NCBI GenBank assembly: GCA_963761435.1
Contig: CAVXHJ010000010.1
Span: 620,001-684,000 of the forward strand
Length of the DNA: 64,000 nucleotides
DNA from: Roseiarcus sp963761435
GTDB taxonomy: Bacteria; Pseudomonadota; Alphaproteobacteria; Rhizobiales; Beijerinckiaceae
Direction of reading: 5' to 3'
Shown here: positions 1 through 7,980 of the stretch, piece after piece
How the letters are laid out: each line of letters opens with the position of its first letter
How positions within the stretch are numbered: the stretch's first letter is position 1
Program-made: the position numbers and the translations under genes
Notes under the pieces: generated by a model
Told to the model about the DNA's origin: nothing
The model's database searches: none
Seen by the model: the letters and a program-made list of their open reading frames with translations, nothing else

Positions 1-2
1 AG

Positions 3-926
3 CGCCTGCGGCAGCGGGCGGCCTGGATGTATTTCGTCGAGGAGATGACCCAGAGCGCGATCGCCGATGCGCTCGGCGTCGGACGGGTCACGGTGGTCAG
101 AATGCTGGCGGAAGCGAAGGCGCTGGGCGAAGTTCGAATCGCGCTTTCGCGCGGCGACGCCGAGCTTGGCGCTCTCGAGGCGGCTCTATGCAAGCAGCAT
201 GGGCTCTCCGAGGCGATCGTCGCACCCCTGTCGTCTGCGAGCGCCGACCCGACCGCGCCCATCGGCGCCGCGCTCGGCGATCACGTCTCGGCGCTCTTGC
301 GCAACGACATGAAGATCGGCCTCGGCTGGGGCCGCACCCTCAATCGCTCGCTCGAATATTTGCGCGAGCGTTCGCTCCGCGGCCTCAACGTCGTCTCGCT
401 GGTCGGCGGCGTCACCCATTTCGTGCACGACAACCCGGCCGAGTTTCCCTCCGCCTTCGCCCGCGCCTTCAACGCCGATTGCTATCTCATTCCCTCGCCC
501 GCGCTCGTCGACAGCCCGGCGACCAAGGCGGCGCTGATCGAACGCTGCGGGCTCAGGTCCGTCTACGACTTCGCCGAGACCCTCGACGCCGTGGTGGTCA
601 GCGTCGGCTCGCTCGGATCGGAAGCGGCGATCGCGCGCTTCGCGCTGATCGGCGACGCTGACCGCAAGACGTTGCGGGAATGTGGCGGAGTCGGCGAAAT
701 GCTGTGCAACGTCTTCGATCACGAAGGCCGCATCCTCGACCATCCGCTGAACCAGCGCGTGATGTCGGTCCCGCTCGAGGCCGTCCGCGCCGCCCCTGTC
801 CGCGTGCTCGCCGCCGGCGGCGCCCACAAGCTGGCCGCGATCGCCGGCGCGATCCGCCTCCTCAAGCCGACCACGCTCGTGACCGACGTGGCGACGGCGG
901 GCAGACTGACGAGCAGGGTTGGCTAA
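3..926 (+). CDS. SorC/DeoR-type sugar-binding transcriptional regulator, 5' truncated
   Basis: The open frame enters from the left edge of the window (residues RLRQRAAW precede the first Met at 27), so the N-terminus is missing. The first visible part is a helix-turn-helix (MTQSAIADALGVGRVTVVRM). After it comes the long C-terminal effector domain of the SorC family, which binds phosphorylated sugars or sugar-like ligands. The visible 307 residues fit a family usually about 310-330 residues long, so little is lost. Members regulate carbohydrate or polyol operons. No transport or catabolic gene lies directly downstream on the same strand, so the target probably lies left of the window. The family call is secure; the ligand is unknown. 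Confidence 0.85.
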   Translation, partial: RLRQRAAWMYFVEEMTQSAIADALGVGRVTVVRMLAEAKALGEVRIALSRGDAELGALEAALCKQHGLSEAIVAPLSSASADPTAPIGAALGDHVSALLRNDMKIGLGWGRTLNRSLEYLRERSLRGLNVVSLVGGVTHFVHDNPAEFPSAFARAFNADCYLIPSPALVDSPATKAALIERCGLRSVYDFAETLDAVVVSVGSLGSEAAIARFALIGDADRKTLRECGGVGEMLCNVFDHEGRILDHPLNQRVMSVPLEAVRAAPVRVLAAGGAHKLAAIAGAIRLLKPTTLVTDVATAGRLTSRVG

Positions 927-1393
927 GACATGTCCGAAGCCATGACGGTCGCCTGCCGCCGCGGGCGAATGTTCAATCCCACGCTACAGTGTCATGACTT
1001 TGCATTGCAAAGCGCATTTGACCCAAAGAAATTGATGACCTCAAAAGCGCATATCAAAAGCTCGGGCTCCGTCGACCGCCGCTTTGGTCGCCACGCCGTT
1101 GGCGCATCGAATTCGCCGAGGGCTTCGGCCATCGGCTGCTCCGAGGCGTTGGTCGGTTAGGATACTCCAGCAAAACGCGGTCCGGGCCTTGACGCCTTCG
1201 GGCAATGACCACGACGGTTTGCGGACGGCGCGCAACTGAACGAAGGCTGGACTGCGCCTTTCAGAAGGGGCGAGAGCCCTCCCTCCCTTCGCTCAACAAA
1301 AAGTCAACTTGTACTTTCTTTTTTCAGAAATCGGCGCTATACTGCGGTTTTTCGAAAGCCGCGACCTGGGCGCGGCGGAAAGGAAGAGCGGAC
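927..1393. other. intergenic stretch, no recognisable gene
   Basis: This is about 470 nt between the SorC-type regulator and the small helix-turn-helix protein. Short open frames exist on both strands (for example 930-1160 plus and 1041-1235 minus) but none has a ribosome-binding site or a recognisable domain. The right end is AT-richer and holds a plausible promoter for the next gene. Confidence 0.5.
1315..1343 (+). promoter_or_regulatory. possible sigma-70-like promoter of the 1394 gene
   Basis: A good -10-like hexamer, TATACT, lies at 1338-1343. A weak -35-like TTTCTT lies at 1315-1320, 17 nt upstream of it. The tract is AT-rich compared with its surroundings and lies about 50 nt before the start codon at 1394. 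The -35 match is poor, so this is tentative. Confidence 0.3.
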
Positions 1394-1900
1394 ATGACTA
1401 TGGATATGGCTCCCCACCCGGCGCGGCCGCGGCTCAACCCCTACACCAGGGCGCTCAGGCGGGAGCGCATCCTTGCGCGGCGGCGGCTCGGCTGGTCCTA
1501 CGCCGACATCGCCGGCGAAGAGGGGCTGAGCGAGCAGCGGATCCAGCAGATCGTCAGCCAAGTGCTTCAGCGCCAAAGCATCGATGAACCGCGCGATCAT
1601 GCGCTCATTCAGCTCGTCCGCCTCGAAGGCGCCCAGGCCCTCGCCGCCGAGTTGGTCGCCGCAGGCGACCTCAAGGCGATCAGGCCCTTTCTCGACGTCC
1701 TCGAAAGAATCGATCGCCACCGCAAGGCGGGCGCGGCGAAGCAGGTCTACGACGCCGCCGCGCGGGAAAGGCTGTTCGCGAAGTTGAATCGCGTCGCCGC
1801 CCGCCTCGAGGCCGAGCGAGAGCGCAAAGCGGCGAAGCAGGCGGCTGCCGTCCCGCCCGGCCCCGCGGATGGCGAGCCCAGTTCTGACCCAAGCATTTGA
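1394..1900 (+). CDS. small helix-turn-helix (sigma-70 region 4-like) protein, function unknown
   Basis: This is a 168-residue protein. The ATG at 1394 is preferred over the upstream in-frame start at 1205 because a purine-rich AGGAAGAG lies just before it and the N-terminal extension is low-complexity. Residues about 20-60 (RRERILARRRLGWSYADIAG, then LSEQRIQQIVSQVLQR) read as a helix-turn-helix resembling sigma region 4 or terminase small-subunit DNA-binding motifs. The middle is helical, and the C-terminus is charged and ends in a Pro/Ala-rich tail. It is monocistronic and followed immediately by a 21-bp tandem repeat. I do not recognise a characterised homologue. DNA binding is inferred from the motif only. 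Confidence 0.6.
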   Translation: MTMDMAPHPARPRLNPYTRALRRERILARRRLGWSYADIAGEEGLSEQRIQQIVSQVLQRQSIDEPRDHALIQLVRLEGAQALAAELVAAGDLKAIRPFLDVLERIDRHRKAGAAKQVYDAAARERLFAKLNRVAARLEAERERKAAKQAAAVPPGPADGEPSSDPSI

Positions 1901-1915
1901 AAAGTCGCCACAACT

Positions 1916-2020
1916 GATTTTGATTTCCTTGCGCTGGATTTTGTTTTCCTCGCCCCCGGCTTGGATTTGCTTGCGCCGGGCTTTGCTGCCCTTGCGGTGG
2001 GCTTGGAAATCTTTGTCCGG
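1916..2020. repeat. tandem repeat, five degenerate 21-bp units (locus 1 of 2)
   Basis: Five consecutive 21-nt units start at 1916, 1937, 1958, 1979 and 2000. They share the core TTTGATTTCCTTGCGGTGG with substitutions. The same family recurs at 26799-26883. Read on the minus strand the units give degenerate heptapeptides of the type RKEIKIS / RKQIQAG / RKGSKAR. No start codon or ribosome-binding site supports translation. The array sits between the 3' end of the helix-turn-helix gene and the 3' end of acoC. Confidence 0.75.
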
Positions 2021-2029
2021 CGGCGCGCG

Positions 2030-3296
2030 CTAAGCCCTGGCCGGCGCGCCAGCCCTCGCCAGCTCTTCGATCAGCGTCGCCACTTCCCGCCGCGCTTCGA
2101 GATGGGGCATGTGGCCGACATGGGCCAAGCGATGCAGCGCGATCAGGCCGCTTAAGCCGTCGGCGTGATGGGCCGGAACGATCCGGTCCTCGACCCCGAC
2201 CACGATCTTGGTCGGGGCCTGAAGCTCAGCGAGGTGGCCGCGGACGTTGAGCGCCTGCCGGCCGCCAGCGACAACGGCGCCGAGGAGGCGCCGCTGTTCC
2301 GCGACCAGCGGCCGCTCCTGGCGCTGGCGCAGCGTGGTCCTGACGAGGGCGGAGCCAAGCGCCGCCGGGTCTACGACAAGCATGTTGAGCCACGGCGTGA
2401 GCCCGGCTTCGGTGTCGGCTTGCAGGTAGCCGTCGAAGAAGGCTGCGTTGACTTCGTCGCCGAGCCCCGCAGGCGCGATCAGCATCAGCGACAGCGCCTC
2501 GACCCCCGGCTGATGCGCAAGCGCCACGGCGACCGCGCCGCCCAGCGAATGGCCGACGAGATGGGCTTGGGCCACGCCCTCTTCCGCGAGCGCCGCGCGC
2601 GCTGCTCGGACGAGCGCCTCGAAGCTCGCATCCTCGCCAAGCGGCGTGAGACCGTGTCCGGGCAAGTCGATCGCCAGCGCCGGACGGGTCTCGGGCAGCA
2701 GGCGATGCACAGCCCGCCAGCCGTTGAGGTCGGAGCCGAAGCCGTGCAGGAACACGATCGGCGCGCCCTCCCCTCGCGCGAGCCAGAGGCGATGCACGTT
2801 CGCCGCCGCGGGCGCCGGAGCGCGAGGCGCCTCGACGTCGCGCCGCTGGACGCGCCCAAGCGGCCCGGACCCGCTCACGTCCTCCAGCCGCAGCCCCCGC
2901 TCCCCGCGCGACCCTTCGGGCCGCGGGGGTGGCGCGCGGGCGAGCGCCGGGGGCCGCGTCAACCTCAGCCGCTTGACGCGTCTCCGCCGCAGCGACCGGC
3001 CGAGCCTTGGCGGGACGCGTCCCGGCTTCGGCCTTCGCCGGCGGAGCGAACATCTCGCCCTCGGCGACGATCCAGCCGATGCATGCGCCGACCGGCAGCA
3101 CATCGCCCTCCGACGCCGCAACGTAGCTGAGAACCCCCGTCGCTGGCGCGTCGACCTCCATCGCCGCCTTGTCGGTCTCGATCTCGAACAGGGTCGCGCC
3201 CTTCACGACATGCGCGCCTTCGGCCGCATGCCAGCGGCCCATCCGGCCCGAACTCATATCCATATCGACGCGCGGCATGACGATCTCGACCGCCAC
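2030..3296 (-). CDS. acoC: acetoin dehydrogenase E2 (lipoyl domain, subunit-binding domain, alpha/beta hydrolase), one frameshift
   Basis: This is the acyltransferase component of the acetoin-cleaving complex. A GTG start at 3296 lies 1 nt after the acoB stop. The N-terminus is a lipoyl domain (EIETDKAAMEVDAP, with the lipoylated Lys). An E3/E1-binding segment follows, and then an alpha/beta-hydrolase domain with nucleophile elbow GHSLGG, an acidic residue in VGVEDRIVP and a His in VGHMPHLE. This lipoyl-hydrolase fusion is the AcoC architecture and separates it from a classical E2 with HxxxDG. The reading frame changes at about 2902-2905. Removing one base of a CCCC run restores a continuous ATPAARRVARERGLRLEDVSG join and a product of about 421 residues. 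This is either a sequencing insertion or a recent mutation. Confidence 0.85.
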
Positions 3297-3297
3297 G

Positions 3298-4290
3298 TCA
3301 GACCTCGCCAAGCGCCAGGCGCCGCGCCGCCAAGACAATGTCGTCAACCTGCGGAACCGCCGCCTTCTCCAGAACCGGGCTGTAGGGAATGGGCGCTTCG
3401 ACCCCGCCGAGTCGCATGATCGGCGCGTCGAGATAGTCGAACGCGTCGCTCTCGGCGACGATCGCCGAGATCTCGGCTCCAATGCCGAGCGTCTTGACCC
3501 CTTCGTAGACGGCGAGAAGCCGCCCCGTCTTTTTGACGCTGGCCAAGATCGCCGGCTTGTCGATCGGCCTTAGAGAGCGAAGATCGATAACTTCGGCCTC
3601 GATCCCCTCCCTGGCCAGGATGTCCGCGGCCTCGAGCGCGCGGTGGACCATGATCGCCGTCGCGACGATCGTCAGATCGCGGCCTTCGCGCCTGACGACC
3701 GCCCGGTCGAGCGGCGTCTCATAATAGCCCTCGGGCGTCGGTCCTTTCATCTTGTAGAGCAGCTTGTGCTCGAACACGATCACCGGGTCGGGGTCTTTGA
3801 TCGCCGCGAGCAGCATGCCCTTCACATCTTCAGGCGTCGAGGGCTCGACCACCTTCAAGCCCGGGACATGGGCGTACCATGCTTCGATGCTCTGGCTGTG
3901 CTGGGCGGCGCCGCCGAGCCCCGATCCCGTCGGCATCCGAAAGACGACCGGAACGTTGACCGCTCCGCCCAACATGTAGCGAAGCTTCGCCGCCTGATTG
4001 ACGATCTGCTCCATCGCCAGCATCGAAAAGTCGGAGAACTGGAACTCGTAGACCGGCCGCATCCCGGTCAGCGCCGCGCCGACGGCGACGCCCGCTCCGC
4101 CGAGTTCCGAGATCGGCGTATCCATGACCCGCTCCTCGCCGAACCGTTCGACGAGATCGCCCGTGACCTGGAAGGCGCCGCCGTAAACGCCGATGTCCTC
4201 TCCCATCAGGAACACCCGCTCGTCGCGCTCGAGCGCGATCGCGAGCGCTTCGCGGATCGCCTCGGCGTATGAGAGCTCGCGACTGCTCAT
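3298..4290 (-). CDS. acoB: acetoin dehydrogenase (2-oxo acid dehydrogenase-type) E1 beta subunit
   Basis: This is a 330-residue transketolase-like E1 beta subunit with pyrimidine-binding and C-terminal domains. Typical blocks are visible: EALAIALERDERVFLMGEDIG, then MDTPISELGGAGVAVGAA, then EAEVIDLRSLRPID. It pairs with the alpha subunit to form the ThDP-dependent E1 heterotetramer. The ATG at 4290 overlaps the acoA stop by 4 nt (ATGA), so the two are translationally coupled. Acetoin rather than pyruvate is the inferred substrate because the downstream E2 is of the AcoC hydrolase-fusion type and because the window also holds a complete separate pyruvate dehydrogenase operon. Confidence 0.85.
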   Translation of the reverse strand: MSSRELSYAEAIREALAIALERDERVFLMGEDIGVYGGAFQVTGDLVERFGEERVMDTPISELGGAGVAVGAALTGMRPVYEFQFSDFSMLAMEQIVNQAAKLRYMLGGAVNVPVVFRMPTGSGLGGAAQHSQSIEAWYAHVPGLKVVEPSTPEDVKGMLLAAIKDPDPVIVFEHKLLYKMKGPTPEGYYETPLDRAVVRREGRDLTIVATAIMVHRALEAADILAREGIEAEVIDLRSLRPIDKPAILASVKKTGRLLAVYEGVKTLGIGAEISAIVAESDAFDYLDAPIMRLGGVEAPIPYSPVLEKAAVPQVDDIVLAARRLALGEV

Positions 4291-5321
4291 GGACGCGCGC
4301 TCTCGGCGGGCGAATAGACGTCGCGCAGGACGTCGGCGGCCGCCGGCCAGGGGCTCGCGCTCGCTTCGGCCGCCGCTTCGATCATTTCCTTTTCCACTTC
4401 AGCCGCGATCGCCGCGACCTGCGCCTCGTCCGCGAGGCCGAGCGCGACGATGTCAGTTTCGAAGCGGATGATCGGATCGCGCGCTTTCCAGGCCTCGATC
4501 TCTTCGCGGGAGCGATAGCGGTTGCGGTCGGAACGGGAATGGCCGCGGGTGCGATAGGTCTTGGCCTCGATCAAGGTCGGCCCCTCGCCCGCCCGCGCGC
4601 GATCCGTCGCTTCGAACGAAGCGTCGGCCACGGCGGCGAAATCGTTGCCGTCGACGATGACGCCGGGAATCGCATAAGCCGCGGCGCGGTCGGCGACATT
4701 CGCGACAGCGGTTGCACGGGCCATCGACATCGACATCGCGTATTGGTTGTTCTCGCAGACGAAGATGACTGGCAGCTTCCAGATTGAGGCGAGGTTGAGC
4801 GCCTCGTGAAAAGCGCCCTCGTTGTTCGCTCCGTCGCCGAAGAACGCCAGCGCGACCGCGTCCGTTCGCCGCTTTTTGGCGCTGAGGGCAGCGCCGACTG
4901 CGATCGGCAGGCCGCCGCCGACTATTCCGTTGGCGCCGAGATTGCCTTTGGCCGGCTCCGCGATGTGCATCGAGCCGCCGCGCCCTCGGCAGTAGCCGCT
5001 CTCGCGGCCGAGGAACTCGGCGAACATCGGTTTGAGCTCGGCGCCCTTGGCGATGCAATGGCCGTGGCCGCGGTGGGTCGAGGTGATGCAGTCGGCGTCC
5101 TTGAGCGGCATACAAGCGCCAACCGCCGTAGCCTCCTGCCCGATCGACAGGTGCATCGTGCCGTAGCTCAGGCCGCGAATGTACGAATCTTCGGCCGCCT
5201 CCTCGAACGAACGGATGCGGCGCATCCGCCTCAGCGCGCCAAGAACCTCGTCCGGCGATATCCGGTCATAGACCTTCGGACCGGCGACGCTGAAACGCGA
5301 TGCGCTGGAATGTGACGTCAA
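4287..5321 (-). CDS. acoA: acetoin dehydrogenase (2-oxo acid dehydrogenase-type) E1 alpha subunit
   Basis: This is a 344-residue ThDP-binding E1 alpha subunit. The ThDP/Mg motif GDGANNEGAFHEALN, the ENNQYAMS block and the TYRTRGHSRSD phosphorylation-loop-like block are all present. It catalyses ThDP-dependent cleavage of acetoin, passing the acetyl unit to the AcoC lipoyl arm. The start at 5321 is a TTG with a weak upstream GGGGGC. No ATG fits the conserved N-terminus better. It is first in the acoA-acoB-acoC operon and divergent from the PQQ alcohol dehydrogenase, with 228 nt between the start codons. A generic branched-chain or pyruvate E1 alpha remains possible on sequence alone. Confidence 0.82.
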   Translation of the reverse strand: MTSHSSASRFSVAGPKVYDRISPDEVLGALRRMRRIRSFEEAAEDSYIRGLSYGTMHLSIGQEATAVGACMPLKDADCITSTHRGHGHCIAKGAELKPMFAEFLGRESGYCRGRGGSMHIAEPAKGNLGANGIVGGGLPIAVGAALSAKKRRTDAVALAFFGDGANNEGAFHEALNLASIWKLPVIFVCENNQYAMSMSMARATAVANVADRAAAYAIPGVIVDGNDFAAVADASFEATDRARAGEGPTLIEAKTYRTRGHSRSDRNRYRSREEIEAWKARDPIIRFETDIVALGLADEAQVAAIAAEVEKEMIEAAAEASASPWPAAADVLRDVYSPAESARP

Positions 5322-5549
5322 TCGAGTGGCCCCCGAAGTTTGGTTCTGGCGGATTCGTCAGTTAGCGCATCGGAGAACTTTTGTCTCGCCAAAAACTCAA
5401 ACGTTCACGACCAGCCGCCGGCCTCCGCCCCCTTGAGGATAGAGTATGCCTATCAAGCGATTGATATTATTTCGGGAGAAATTCCTAGAGGAACGGTGAC
5501 AAACTCCTTGCAGGGAGGCAAGATGCGAATCTTCAGGGAGGGAAGCCAA

Positions 5550-7286
5550 ATGGCAAAAGTTGTCAGTCAATCACTGTTGCTTGCATCGGTCTGCGTCGCG
5601 GCGTTTGCCGGGGGCGGGACGGCAACGGCGCAGGAGGTCAAGGGAGCGTCGAACGCCATGACTGCGACTGCGGCGATCGCGCCAGTTTCGCAGCAGCAGC
5701 TCAGCAACGCCGCCAAAGACGGGGTGAACTTCCTTCAGACCAACGCCAATTACGACCAGACGCGCTTCTATCCCAACGCGCAAATCAATCGCGGCAACGT
5801 CTCGCATCTGCATCCGGCGTGGATCTTCTCCACCGAGGTCAAGGAGTCGATGGAGACCTCGCCGATCATCGTCAACGGCGTCATGTACGTCACGACTTCC
5901 TACAGCCATGTATACGCGCTCGACGCCAAGACCGGCGCGGAGATTTGGCATTTCAAGCCCAAGCTCGGCCCGGTCACGACCTTCTGCTGCGGCCCGAACA
6001 ATCGCGGCGTCGCCGTCTACGAGGACAGGGTTTATGTCGGCACCCTCGACGCCAAGCTGGTCGCGCTGGACGCCAAGACCGGCTCCGTCGTTTGGGAGCA
6101 GCAGGTCGGCGATCCCGAGAAGGGCTACAGCGAGACGATGGCGCCAACCGCCGTCGACGGCAAAATCCTGATCGGCACCAACGGCGGCGAGTACGGCATC
6201 CGCGGCTTCGTCAAGGCCTACGACGCCAAGGATGGCAAGCTCATCTGGAGCTTCGACACCATCCCCGAGAACTCGGTCGGCGTCTGGGCGACGAAGGACC
6301 CTACCGGCCGCGACGAGCACCGCGACATCGAGGCCGAGAAGGCGGCGCTGGCGAAGAACGGCGACCCCTACAAGACGCTCGGCGGCGGCGTGTGGCAGAA
6401 CCCGTCGATCGATCTGGCGGCGAAGCGCATCTACTTCGTCGTCGGCAACCCCTCGCCGGACCTCGACGGCGCGGTTCGGCCCGGCGACAACCTCTACACC
6501 AACTCGCTGGTCTCGCTCGATCTGGACACCGGCAAGTACGTTTGCCACTTCCAGTATGTCCCTCACGACGTCTGGGACCTTGATGCCGTGAGCCCGACCG
6601 TTCTGGTCAACGCGGCGGACAAGTCCGGCAAGATGATCCCGGCCGTCATGCACGCTGGCAAGACCGGTTACGTCTACGTCCATGATCGCAAGGACTGCAG
6701 CCTCATCAGGTTCTCCGACCCGATGGTGTCGCAGCAGGATCGTTGGACCCTGCCGACCCCGACCCAGCCGCTCGACCCCAAGTCGGCGCGGATGTTCCCG
6801 GGCGCGAACGGAGGTGTCGAGTGGTCGCCGCTGTCGACAGACCCGGCTCACGGCATGGCCTTCGCGATCAATCTACACCAGCCGATGACCTACACGGTCG
6901 CGAGCGCCGCCTATCCGGACGGGAAGCTCTGGCTCGGCGGCGCGTTCACCATCATTCCGGGAGAAGAGAGCTTCGGCAATGTCACCGCGGTCGACTACAA
7001 CAACGGGAAGATCGCCTGGCAGGTGAAGACGCCGGAGCCTATGATCGGTGGTAGCCTCGCCACAGCCGGCGGACTTCTGTTCACGGGCGAAGCCAACGGC
7101 TGGTTCAAAGCCTACGACACCGCCAACGGCAAAGTGCTGTGGCAGTTCCAGACCGGCGCAGGCGCCAACGCCCCCCCGTCTTCGTATGAGGTCGGCGGCA
7201 AGCAGTACATCGTCGTCGGTTCGGGCGGCAACGCCCAGATCAACTCGAAGCGCGGCAACAACATCATCGCTTTCACGATCGAGTAG
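5550..7286 (+). CDS. periplasmic PQQ-dependent alcohol dehydrogenase with lanthanide-type Asp-X-Asp motif
   Basis: This is a 578-residue quinoprotein of the methanol/ethanol dehydrogenase family, an eight-bladed propeller with DAKTGAEIWHF-like tryptophan-docking repeats. The ATG at 5550 is chosen because AGGGAGG lies just upstream and a Sec signal peptide ending near AGGGTATAQ follows. An alternative ATG at 5523 is less good. A vicinal Cys146-Cys147 (FCCGPNNRG) would form the ring disulfide over PQQ. The catalytic Asp is D343 in HDVWDLDAV. D345, two residues on, is the position occupied by Asp in lanthanide-dependent XoxF/PedH enzymes and by Ala or another residue in calcium enzymes. It is shorter than XoxF and no xoxG/J neighbours are seen. 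The substrate is probably a primary or secondary alcohol. Confidence 0.9.
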   Translation: MAKVVSQSLLLASVCVAAFAGGGTATAQEVKGASNAMTATAAIAPVSQQQLSNAAKDGVNFLQTNANYDQTRFYPNAQINRGNVSHLHPAWIFSTEVKESMETSPIIVNGVMYVTTSYSHVYALDAKTGAEIWHFKPKLGPVTTFCCGPNNRGVAVYEDRVYVGTLDAKLVALDAKTGSVVWEQQVGDPEKGYSETMAPTAVDGKILIGTNGGEYGIRGFVKAYDAKDGKLIWSFDTIPENSVGVWATKDPTGRDEHRDIEAEKAALAKNGDPYKTLGGGVWQNPSIDLAAKRIYFVVGNPSPDLDGAVRPGDNLYTNSLVSLDLDTGKYVCHFQYVPHDVWDLDAVSPTVLVNAADKSGKMIPAVMHAGKTGYVYVHDRKDCSLIRFSDPMVSQQDRWTLPTPTQPLDPKSARMFPGANGGVEWSPLSTDPAHGMAFAINLHQPMTYTVASAAYPDGKLWLGGAFTIIPGEESFGNVTAVDYNNGKIAWQVKTPEPMIGGSLATAGGLLFTGEANGWFKAYDTANGKVLWQFQTGAGANAPPSSYEVGGKQYIVVGSGGNAQINSKRGNNIIAFTIE

Positions 7287-7303
7287 ACGCTCGACGCCTC
7301 CGT

Positions 7304-7338
7304 GGCCGCCTTGCTCACGAGCGAGGCGGCCCTTTTTT
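7304..7338 (+). terminator. rho-independent terminator of the PQQ dehydrogenase gene
   Basis: A perfect 8-bp stem, GGCCGCCT (7304-7311) with AGGCGGCC (7324-7331), has a 12-nt loop and is followed by C and six T. It begins 17 nt after the stop codon. This is the clearest intrinsic terminator in the window. Confidence 0.9.
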
Positions 7339-7401
7339 ATTGACCTTATGCGACGCGGCGCGCACATGGGCGCGAGCTTGTCGCGCGAGGGAAATCACTG
7401 A

Positions 7402-7980
7402 ATGTTGCGTATCGCTGTCTCTGGCCGCGCTCCTGGCCGGCTCAACCGCCGCCTGGGCGGAATTCGATCGCGGAGAAGGCCGGCGTCTGCGGCGTCTGTC
7501 ATGGCATGAACGGGCTGCCCGAGGACCCGACGTCCCTATTATTTGGGGCCAGAACGAGGGTTACCTCTATCTTCAGTTCCGCGATTTCCAGAAGGGCGCG
7601 CGCAAGGACGATCGGATGACGCCGATCGCGCAATGCGTTGGCAAGGAGGACGCGCTTGCGCTCGCCGAATATTTCTCCGCCAAGCCATGGCCTGAACACC
7701 AACGCGGCGGCAGCTTCAAAGGCCGACGTCGAAGTCGCGATGACGGCGATCAACTCGGTCGTTTGCACGAGTTGCCATCTTGAGGAGTTTCAGGGCGATT
7801 CGTCGGTGCCTCGTCTCGCGGGCCAGGAGCACGGCTATCTATTCAAGACGATGACGGATTTCCGCGACCACACGCGCGCCAACAACCCCGGCATGTCCGA
7901 TTTGATGAACACCGTCACGCCCGAGCAGCTGCACGCAGATCGCCGAATTATCTGGCTGGTTTGTGACGGCCCGTGAGCCT
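7402..7980 (+). pseudogene. degenerate di-haem cytochrome c (cytochrome c4-like)
   Basis: Fragments of one c-type cytochrome are spread over three frames. They are a start MLRIAV at 7402, a hydrophobic signal SLAALLAGSTAAWA, haem site 1 CGVCH at 7488-7502, then GQNEGYLYLQFRDFQKGAR, haem site 2 CTSCH near 7765-7780, then PEQL, TQIAELSGWF. The frame changes near 7414, 7459, 7533, 7690 and 7932. At least five shifts in under 600 nt make function as written very unlikely. The two haem motifs and the repeated GQ-E-GYL pattern match the cytochrome c4 family. As the gene follows the PQQ dehydrogenase terminator, the intact ancestor may have been its electron acceptor; that role is inference. Confidence 0.75.

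Noticed and set aside
930..1160. 76-codon ORF after the SorC-type regulator
   Set aside because: There is no ribosome-binding site, no recognisable domain, and its composition is unlike that of neighbouring genes.
1916..2020. 21-bp repeats as a CRISPR array
   Set aside because: Units are directly adjacent with no spacers and no cas genes are near; the same applies at 26799-26883.
2165..3130. 321-codon plus-strand frame opposite acoC
   Set aside because: It is antisense to the lipoyl/hydrolase gene; its Arg-rich composition shows no domain.
2030..3296. Programmed frameshifting in acoC
   Set aside because: The break is a single extra base in a short homopolymer without a recoding signal, and other genes in the window show the same +1 error type.
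5550..7286. Naming the PQQ enzyme XoxF methanol dehydrogenase
   Set aside because: It is shorter than XoxF, lacks xoxG/xoxJ neighbours, and only the Asp-X-Asp feature is shared; other lanthanide alcohol dehydrogenases have it too.
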